Shown piece by piece: positions 58,529 to 64,000 of a stretch of DNA of 64,000 nucleotides. The position numbers and the translations under genes were made by a program. Each line of letters begins with the position of its first letter. Position 1 is the stretch's first letter. Location of the stretch: the NCBI GenBank assembly GCA_964641665.1, contig CAZXKO010000064.1, positions 48,289-112,288 of the forward strand, given 5' to 3'. A model generated the notes under the pieces. That model was given only the letters and a program-made list of their open reading frames with translations, made no database searches and was not told the DNA's origin. Source of the stretch: Gp1-AA133 sp964641665. Its GTDB lineage: Bacteria > Acidobacteriota > Terriglobia > Terriglobales > Acidobacteriaceae.

Positions 58529-59020
58529 GTGCCCTGCGTGGCGAACGACCAACAACCAGCGACCAGCGACGAGCTTTTCATGGAAGAGGCGCTCCGTGCC
58601 GCCCAGCGCGCGCTGGAGGCCGGCGAAGTTCCCGTGGGCGCCGTTGTCGTTTGCGACGGCCGAGTCATCGCATGCGGCGGGAATCGCAACCTTACCGGCA
58701 ACGACCCCACGGCCCATGCCGAAGTTGTGGCTTTGCGCGAAGCCGGTGCCGTCGTCGGCAACCATCGCCTGGGAGACTGTGAACTGTTTGCTACAATTGA
58801 ACCGTGCGCCATGTGCGCCGGTGCCTTGGTCCACGCACGCATTCGGCGCCTGGTCTACGGCGCCGACGACCCCAAGGCCGGTGCAGTTCACTCAGTAATG
58901 CAGGTACTGAACCACACGCAACTGAACCACCGCATGGAGGTCAAGGGAGGCGTACTAGGAGGGCGTTGCGCAGAGCTAGTGCAGTCTTTCTTTCGCCAGC
59001 GGCGACAGGACAGTCGCTAG
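58529..59020 (+). CDS. tadA: tRNA-specific adenosine deaminase
   Basis: Zinc enzyme of 163 residues changing A34 to inosine in tRNA-Arg(ACG). Cytidine-deaminase fold: EEALRAAQRALEAGEVPVGA, the zinc His and catalytic Glu in HAEVVALREAG, the two Cys in EPCAMCAGALVHARI, and YGADDPKAGAVHSV with the C-terminal helix region CAELVQSFFRQRR. GTG 58529 is given as the start; GTG 58538 is possible. Notably its substrate, tRNA-Arg(ACG), is the tRNA whose 3' fragments occur at 6675 and 18483. Confidence 0.93.
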   Translation: MPCVANDQQPATSDELFMEEALRAAQRALEAGEVPVGAVVVCDGRVIACGGNRNLTGNDPTAHAEVVALREAGAVVGNHRLGDCELFATIEPCAMCAGALVHARIRRLVYGADDPKAGAVHSVMQVLNHTQLNHRMEVKGGVLGGRCAELVQSFFRQRRQDSR

Positions 59021-59147
59021 TCGTCAGTCGCAAGTCGTCAAGCGGATCGAAAGAACCTTGGGAATTTACGCAGTCTGATGTTTCTGCTTCGCACATGAGG
59101 GTTTGCTAACGACAAACGACTAACGACCAGCGCCTGGCTTTCCACGC

Positions 59148-59237
59148 GGAGAGGTGCGTGAGCGGTTGAAACGATCCGCCTCGAAAGCGGACATACCTTA
59201 ACGGGTATCGTGGGTTCAAATCCCACCCTCTCCGCCA
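59148..59237 (+). tRNA. tRNA-Ser(CGA)
   Basis: A 90-base cloverleaf with acceptor GGAGAGG/CCTCTCC, anticodon arm TCCGC-CTCGAAA-GCGGA (anticodon CGA, reading UCG), a long class-II variable arm (CATACCTTAACGGGTATC) and T arm GTGGG-TTCAAAT-CCCAC. CCA is encoded at 59235-59237. Confidence 0.95.
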
Positions 59238-59263
59238 GATTCTTCCCCTAAGATCCTTCCACC

Positions 59264-59295
59264 CAAGAAAAATGCCTCGCACGGGGTGCGAGGCA
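59264..59295 (-). terminator. intrinsic terminator of the BAX-inhibitor-like gene
   Basis: TGCCTCGCAC (59273-59282) and GTGCGAGGCA (59286-59295) form a 10-pair stem; on the minus strand it is followed by TTTTTCTT. It lies 27 bases past the stop codon. Confidence 0.88.
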
Positions 59296-59321
59296 CAGGT
59301 CTTTCTGACTATTAAGCCGTT

Positions 59322-60083
59322 CTAGTTTCGACTCCTCAATTTCGATAGCAAGCGCAGAATCTCCAGGTACAACCAGATCAGCGTCACCATCAGGGCAAAC
59401 GCGCCGTACCACTCCATATACTTCGGGGCACCGGCTTGGGCGCCGCGCTCGATCATATCGAAGTCGAGCACCAGGTTCAGGGCCGCCACGATCACGACAA
59501 ATACGCTGATGCCGATCCCTAGCGGTCCCGCCCCGAACACCGATGGGAAACGAACCCCGAAGAAGCCCATCACCATCGTCGCCAGATAAAACAGCGCAAT
59601 CCCGCCCGTGGCCGCCACCACTCCCAACCGGAAGTTATCCGTGACTTTGATGATTCCGGAGCGGTACACCAGCAGCAGCGCCACCAGCGTTCCGAACGTT
59701 AGCCCCACCGCCTGCATGGGGATGCCGGGAAAGCGCAACTCGGTCATCGCCGAGATTCCGCCAAGCACCAAGCCTTCCATCAGCGCATAGATCGGAGCCG
59801 TGACCGGCGACCACTCCTTCTTGAAGATGGTCACTAGCGCTACAACAAAGCCGCCGACTCCGCCGAGGACCAGCAACGGAAGCACCGCTGCAGTTGCGCC
59901 GTCGACGTCCCCAGCGTTCAGGAACCGACTCCAAGTCCAGGCTGCGGTCAAAACCACGCAGATCCCCAGGACGCCGGTTTTGTTAACCGTACCGGAAACC
60001 GTCATTCTCTCGCCAAGAACCAAGTCCCCGGACTGGAATGAGCCGCGCAATGCCGGATTCGAGGTTCGCATCCATCCCGCCAC
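59322..60083 (-). CDS. BAX inhibitor-1/YccA-like membrane protein
   Basis: Integral membrane protein of 253 residues with seven hydrophobic helices. N-terminus SNPALRGSFQSGDLVLGERMTV is the usual opening of the Bax1-I-like group; later YALMEGLVLGGISAMTELRF and FDMIERGAQAGAPKYMEWYGAF, carrying the paired Asp-type positions that act as a pH-sensitive latch in characterised calcium-leak homologues. Role in bacteria is not settled. Single gene with its own terminator. Confidence 0.9.
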   Translation of the reverse strand: MAGWMRTSNPALRGSFQSGDLVLGERMTVSGTVNKTGVLGICVVLTAAWTWSRFLNAGDVDGATAAVLPLLVLGGVGGFVVALVTIFKKEWSPVTAPIYALMEGLVLGGISAMTELRFPGIPMQAVGLTFGTLVALLLVYRSGIIKVTDNFRLGVVAATGGIALFYLATMVMGFFGVRFPSVFGAGPLGIGISVFVVIVAALNLVLDFDMIERGAQAGAPKYMEWYGAFALMVTLIWLYLEILRLLSKLRSRN

Positions 60084-60159
60084 TGAACACCTCCTATGCG
60101 GACTGTCTGGATAGCATTATGACGTGCGCGGGTGAAATTGTCACAGCGCCCCTCTTCGC

Positions 60160-60699
60160 CTACGCCCGCATCTTCTCCCCGAACTTCTTCTCGAACTTCA
60201 TCAGCTTGGGCGCGATCACAACCTGACAGTAGGGTTGTGTCGCGTTGTTGTCGTAGTAGAGCTGGTGGTAGTCCTCGGCAGGATAGAATTCACCCGCCGG
60301 TTCGAGACTGGTCACGATGGGTTCGGGGAATACTTTGGCGGCGTTCAGCGAAGCAATCGTCTCTTCCGCTTCCTGCTCCTGTTCGTCCGAGGTGTAGAAG
60401 ATCACGGACCGGTACTGTTCGCCCACGTCGTTACCTTGGCGATTCAGGGTCGTTGGATCGTGCACGGTGAAGAACACTTCCAGCAGATCGCGGTAACTGA
60501 TCTCGGTCGGATCGAAAGTCACCTGCACGACTTCCACATGGCCGGTGTCCCCGCCGCAAACCTGACGATACGTCGGTTTGTCGATGTGCCCACCCATGTA
60601 CCCCGACACCGCGGACTTAACGCCCGTTAGCCGGTTAAACACCGCCTCGATGCACCAGAAACAACCGCCTCCGAAAAATGCAATCTGTTCATTGTCCAT
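60160..60699 (-). CDS. msrA: peptide methionine sulfoxide reductase MsrA
   Basis: Repair enzyme of 179 residues reducing the S form of methionine sulfoxide. Catalytic GGGCFWCIEAVF at 10-21, then SGYMGGHIDKPTYRQVCGGDTGHVE-type core (Cys48), EQYRSVIF and a C-terminus with AEDYHQLYYD and QPYCQVVIAPK. A resolving Cys near the C-terminus (PYCQ) suggests thioredoxin-dependent recycling. Convergent region with the BAX-inhibitor gene on the same strand, unlinked by function. Confidence 0.95.
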   Translation of the reverse strand: MDNEQIAFFGGGCFWCIEAVFNRLTGVKSAVSGYMGGHIDKPTYRQVCGGDTGHVEVVQVTFDPTEISYRDLLEVFFTVHDPTTLNRQGNDVGEQYRSVIFYTSDEQEQEAEETIASLNAAKVFPEPIVTSLEPAGEFYPAEDYHQLYYDNNATQPYCQVVIAPKLMKFEKKFGEKMRA

Positions 60700-60866
60700 G
60701 ATTGATTGGATGCGTTGCTGGCTGGGAAGTTCCGCAGTATGTTTTGAGTATGCCTCCTTCCCTGTGAGCCTGGCGCCGAGGCCACAGAAACCCGGGTACG
60801 CACGCGGGCTGCCGCTGCGTTAGAATGCCTCCGCCGCCAATCCATGCATTGATTCGGAGATCAACC

Positions 60867-61322
60867 ATGATCCAACTTAAGGTCAATGCTGTCCAACGCT
60901 CATTCGATGGCGAGCCCGACATGCCTCTGCTCTGGTATTTGCGGGATGTGCTCGCGCTCACGGGAACGAAATTCGGTTGCGGGATGGCGCTGTGCGGCGC
61001 CTGCACCGTGCACCAGAATGGCAAGGCCATTCGATCGTGCATCACCACCATGCAGCGCGCGGCGGGCAGCGACATTCGCACCATCGAAGACATCGCCTCC
61101 AATGGTTTGCATCCCGTGCAGAAGTCGTGGGTGGAGGTCAACGTTCCACAGTGCGGCTACTGCCAGTCGGGGCAGATCATGCAGGCGATCTCGCTCCTCA
61201 ACGACAAACCGAAGCCCACCGACGAAGACATCGACGATGTGATGTCGGGCAACATTTGCCGGTGCGGTACCTACCAACGCATTCGCGCGGCCATCAAGAA
61301 TGCGGCGGGAGAACGTGCATGA
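60867..61322 (+). CDS. iorA: [2Fe-2S] subunit of an isoquinoline-oxidoreductase-type hydroxylase
   Basis: Small iron-sulfur subunit of 151 residues feeding electrons from a molybdenum hydroxylase. ATG 60867 has GGAG eight bases before it. Plant-ferredoxin-type cluster GCGMALCGACTVHQNGKAIRSC (about 38-59, split as CG-C-C) and the second cluster QCGYCQSGQIMQA and GNICRCGTYQRIRAA. Length and clusters fit the IorA/CoxS group. It overlaps the large subunit by four bases (ATGA). The symbol is by family, as substrate is unknown. Confidence 0.9.
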   Translation: MIQLKVNAVQRSFDGEPDMPLLWYLRDVLALTGTKFGCGMALCGACTVHQNGKAIRSCITTMQRAAGSDIRTIEDIASNGLHPVQKSWVEVNVPQCGYCQSGQIMQAISLLNDKPKPTDEDIDDVMSGNICRCGTYQRIRAAIKNAAGERA

Positions 61323-63586
61323 ACCACATTGCCAATGTCAGTCGCCGCGGCTTCCTGCAGGGAATGCTTTCCACCGGCGCGTTCGTGCTCAGCGTCCGCA
61401 TCATGCCCGAAGCTCTCTGGGCGGCCGACGGCCTGTCGGGCTCCCGCGCAGACCAGTCGCCGCTTCATCCCAGTGTGTATCTCGGCGTCGACACCGACGG
61501 GACCGTCTACATCGTGGCGCATCGCTCCGAAATGGGCACAACCAGCCGTACTTCCCTTCCGTTGGTGCTGGCCGAGGAACTCGATGCCGACTGGAGCCGC
61601 GTGAAGGTGCAGCAGGGGATCGGAGACCCGCGCTATGGGTCGCAGGATACCGACGGCTCGCACTCCATCCGCGATTTCTATCAACCGATGCGGGAAGCGG
61701 GCGCCACTGCTCGCCTGATGCTGGTCCGCGCGGCTGCGCAGCAATGGGGCATGCCGGAGACGGAATGTGAGACCGAACCGCATCTAGTCGTGCACAAGGC
61801 CAGCGGCAAGAAAGCCGGCTATGGAGAGCTTGCAGCTGCGGCAGCAAAGCTCCCCGTTCCCAAGAAAGACGAACTGAAGTTCAAACCAGCATCGACCTGG
61901 CGTTACGTCGGCAAAGGGCAAGCCAGCTACGACCTCGAGGACATCTGCACCGGAAAAGCAAAGTTTGGCATGGACGCCCGCATCGATGGGATGCTGTACG
62001 CATCGATTGAGCATCCGCCTGTTTTAGGCGCGAAGGTCAAATCCTTCGACGACAAAGCGCCGTTACAAGTGAAGGGTGTCAGTCAGACCGTCGTCATCGA
62101 CACGTTCACACCGCCCCATCATTTTCAACCGCTAGGCGGAATCGCGGTGATCGCCGACAACACCTGGTCTGCGATGACGGGCCGGAAGAAACTCAAAGCG
62201 GTGTGGGATAACGGCCCCCACGCGCTTTACAGCTCCGACCAGTTCAAGAAAGGGCTGCAGGCAACCGCGCGCAAGCCCGGAAAGGCCGCACGCAACCAGG
62301 GAGATGTGGATGCCGTGTTTGCGCAAGGCGGCAAGATCCTCGAAGCCGAATACTACGTGCCGCATCTGGCGCACGCTTCGATGGAGCCTCCCGTTGCCCT
62401 CGCCGATTATCGCGACGGCAAAGTCGAGGTGTGGGCATCCACCCAGAACCCGCAGGCGGTGCAAGAGACACTCTCTGAAAAATTGGGCATCGCCAAGGAA
62501 GCGGTGACGTGTCACGTCCCGCTGCTGGGTGGAGGCTTCGGCCGGAAATCCAAGCCCGACTACGCCGCCGAGGCGGCTATCTTGTCCAGGAAAGTGGGCC
62601 GCCCGGTCAAGGTGGTCTGGAGCCGCGAAGACGATATTCGTTTCGACTATTACCACACGGTCTCGGCGATGTACATGAAAGCGGCTTTGGGCGCCGATGG
62701 CCTGCCGACCGCATGGCTGCAGCGTTCTGTCTTCCCCAGCATCGGCTCGACCTTCAACGTCAACGGAACTGCCGCTGGCGCCGGCGAACTGCAACAGGGC
62801 TGGACGGACCTTCCTTTCAACATTCCCAATCTGCGTGCGGAGAACAGCGGTGCGGCCGCCCACGTGCGCATCGGCTGGCTTCGCTCAGTAGCTAATATTT
62901 ACCACGCGTTTGCCGCACAGTCGTTCGCCGACGAGTGCGCCCATGCCGCCGGCCGCGATTCAGTTGACTACCTGCTGGCCCTGGTCGGACCAGCGCGGAT
63001 CGTAGACGTGAAGAAATCCGCGCCTGATTATCCAAACTACGGAGGATCGCTCGAGGACTATCCGATCGACACCGCCCGTTATCGGCGTGTGATCGAGCTA
63101 GCCGCGGAAAAATCAGGCTGGGGAAAACACACGCTCGGCAAGGGCCAAGGCATGGGTATCGCCGTTCATCGCAGTTTTCTCACCTACGTGGCCACGGTCG
63201 TCCAAGTCGAGGTCAATGACCAGGGCGAACTACGCATCCCGCGGGTCGATACGGCGGTTGACGCCGGACTGGTCGTCAATCCAGAGGCCACGCGAAACCA
63301 GTTTGAAGGCGCAGCTGTCTTTGGCACTAGCCTGGCTCGCTTCGGCGAGATCACCGCCACCAACGGCGTAATCGATCAGTCCAACTTCGATACCTATCCC
63401 GTCTCGCGCATGAACGAGGCTCCGTACCAGACCAACGTATACATCGTGGAGAGCAGCGCTCCGCCGGCGGGTGTGGGAGAGCCGGGAGTTCCGCCCTTTG
63501 CGCCGGCTCTGTGCAACGCGATTTTCGCGGCGACGGGAAAGCGTGTCCGGGAGCTGCCGTTGTCCAGAAGCAAACTTGGTTCCTGA
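61319..63586 (+). CDS. iorB: molybdopterin-binding large subunit, isoquinoline-oxidoreductase type
   Basis: Exported catalytic subunit of 755 residues. ATG 61319 overlaps the small subunit's TGA and starts a twin-arginine signal (NVSRRGFLQGMLSTGAFVLS), so the folded, cofactor-loaded heterodimer is expected in the periplasm with the small subunit carried along. Molybdenum-cofactor regions include LGVDTDGTVYIVAHRSEMG, QGIGDPRYGSQDTDG, PLLGGGFGRKSKPDYAAEA and the terminal catalytic Glu in PAGVGEPGVPPFAPAL. It hydroxylates an N-heterocycle or oxidises an aldehyde; the substrate cannot be told. No flavin subunit is present, as usual for this class. Confidence 0.92.
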   Translation: MNHIANVSRRGFLQGMLSTGAFVLSVRIMPEALWAADGLSGSRADQSPLHPSVYLGVDTDGTVYIVAHRSEMGTTSRTSLPLVLAEELDADWSRVKVQQGIGDPRYGSQDTDGSHSIRDFYQPMREAGATARLMLVRAAAQQWGMPETECETEPHLVVHKASGKKAGYGELAAAAAKLPVPKKDELKFKPASTWRYVGKGQASYDLEDICTGKAKFGMDARIDGMLYASIEHPPVLGAKVKSFDDKAPLQVKGVSQTVVIDTFTPPHHFQPLGGIAVIADNTWSAMTGRKKLKAVWDNGPHALYSSDQFKKGLQATARKPGKAARNQGDVDAVFAQGGKILEAEYYVPHLAHASMEPPVALADYRDGKVEVWASTQNPQAVQETLSEKLGIAKEAVTCHVPLLGGGFGRKSKPDYAAEAAILSRKVGRPVKVVWSREDDIRFDYYHTVSAMYMKAALGADGLPTAWLQRSVFPSIGSTFNVNGTAAGAGELQQGWTDLPFNIPNLRAENSGAAAHVRIGWLRSVANIYHAFAAQSFADECAHAAGRDSVDYLLALVGPARIVDVKKSAPDYPNYGGSLEDYPIDTARYRRVIELAAEKSGWGKHTLGKGQGMGIAVHRSFLTYVATVVQVEVNDQGELRIPRVDTAVDAGLVVNPEATRNQFEGAAVFGTSLARFGEITATNGVIDQSNFDTYPVSRMNEAPYQTNVYIVESSAPPAGVGEPGVPPFAPALCNAIFAATGKRVRELPLSRSKLGS

Positions 63587-63667
63587 AAGGGGTAGCCGAG
63601 AAGAGGGACGAGAGAAAGAGGCGACTGGCGCGGACCTCCGCGGACAGTTACTTGAGGAGGTAAACCC

Positions 63668-64000
63668 TCACTGTACTTCTACGGATATCACGTCTCCCTC
63701 TGCATCTGCCGTCGCCCGGTAGTTCACGGCCACTTTCTGGTTGGCCCATCCGCACGAGAGGGCGTCAGCTCCGATCACGATCACACGTTTCAAGTCGTTC
63801 ACGTGCAACTTGAGCGTCTTGGTTCCACTCGTCAAGGTCAGCACGGCACCCGGAGCAGCGGAACAATCCACGTTAACCACCTTCCCTTTGACGAACTGGG
63901 CCGTGAACTGGGCAGTAGTGTTCGCCGGACTAGGTGTGACTGTGATTTCCTTTCTTGCCGGCGCCCGCTTGTCCGCCTCTTCCGAGCGATTTGTTTCGAC
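63668..64000 (-). CDS. partial hypothetical protein, 5' end beyond window
   Basis: The minus-strand frame is open from the right edge to a stop at 63668, giving the last 110 residues of a longer protein. The part seen starts with a polar, charged linker (ETNRSEEADKRAPARKE), then strands AQFTAQFVKGKVVNVDCS, GAVLTLTSGTKTLKLHVND and VIVIGADALSCGWANQKVAV, ending in a short acidic tail. This beta-rich end resembles a small OB/SH3-like domain found at the C-terminus of acidobacterial TPR-type proteins; I cannot name the family. Confidence 0.6.
   Translation of the reverse strand, partial: VETNRSEEADKRAPARKEITVTPSPANTTAQFTAQFVKGKVVNVDCSAAPGAVLTLTSGTKTLKLHVNDLKRVIVIGADALSCGWANQKVAVNYRATADAEGDVISVEVQ

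Noticed and set aside
60977..61318. Upstream extension of the large hydroxylase subunit frame
   Set aside because: It overlaps the iron-sulfur subunit in another frame, is Arg/His-rich nonsense, and the ATGA overlap with a twin-arginine signal gives a clear later start.

Overview
The window looks like chromosome from a member of the Acidobacteriota (Terriglobia/Koribacter-like), probably an environmental genome. The grounds are typical acidobacterial gene families: a very large Oar-like TonB-dependent receptor with an N-terminal carboxypeptidase-regulatory domain, CRTAC1-type ASPIC/UnbV proteins, a PQQ dehydrogenase with a diheme cytochrome partner, an orphan-permease (ADOP-type) relic, a PEP-CTERM protein, and secreted proteins whose mature part follows an AQ cut. 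Taxonomy is inferred from family content, not from a marker gene.

Layout. 1-4.4 kb: end of an SDR oxidoreductase, then a minus-strand periplasmic oxidation set (diheme cytochrome c, PQQ dehydrogenase, ThuA-like protein). 4.4-6.7 kb: a decayed stretch with a frameshifted coiled-coil gene, a VapBC-type toxin-antitoxin pair, a small KOW-like protein, an ABC-permease relic and a 3' tRNA-Arg fragment. 6.9-18.1 kb: a minus-strand carbohydrate/outer-membrane locus (TonB receptor, ASPIC/UnbV protein, TPR protein, a 939-aa secreted putative glycoside hydrolase, an EXORDIUM-like protein). Two of its genes share a GTATACAGTAT operator. A second tRNA-Arg 3' fragment lies at 18.48 kb, so the locus sits between two attachment-site-like scars 11.8 kb apart.

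18.5-26.5 kb is accessory DNA: pseudogenes, a ParA plus ribbon-helix-helix partition pair behind iteron-like repeats, a complete 1,107-bp IS630-family element with TA target duplication, a GH5 endoglucanase with a decayed paralogue nearby, an IS200-type element and a broken TonB receptor.

26.6-64 kb is mostly core genome: a PEP-CTERM protein behind a sigma-54 promoter, a PilZ regulator, a universal stress protein, a membrane glycosyltransferase-like protein, rdgB, sdhCAB, a DUF5715-like protein, a P-loop kinase, two tandem cyclophilins, and convergent to these mdh and icd. Next come a bactofilin-like protein, glnE and glnA (nitrogen assimilation and its adenylylation control), a divergent LysR regulator, a POTRA-only protein, and a polyamine cluster. 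The polyamine cluster encodes pyruvoyl arginine decarboxylase, a deoxyhypusine-synthase-like enzyme, N-carbamoylputrescine amidase and agmatine deiminase, which together could take arginine to putrescine and perhaps homospermidine. The window ends with a TMEM175-like channel gene with an apparent frameshift, a solitary nuoI, tadA, tRNA-Ser(CGA), a BAX-inhibitor-like membrane protein, msrA, an isoquinoline-oxidoreductase-type molybdenum hydroxylase pair, and a partial gene at the right edge.

I see no CRISPR array, no rRNA and no complete prophage. The most interesting signals are the paired tRNA-Arg scars, the shared operator in the sugar locus, the polyamine cluster with its His-rich synthase, an intrinsic terminator in the glnA leader, and the overlapping parA/RHH module.
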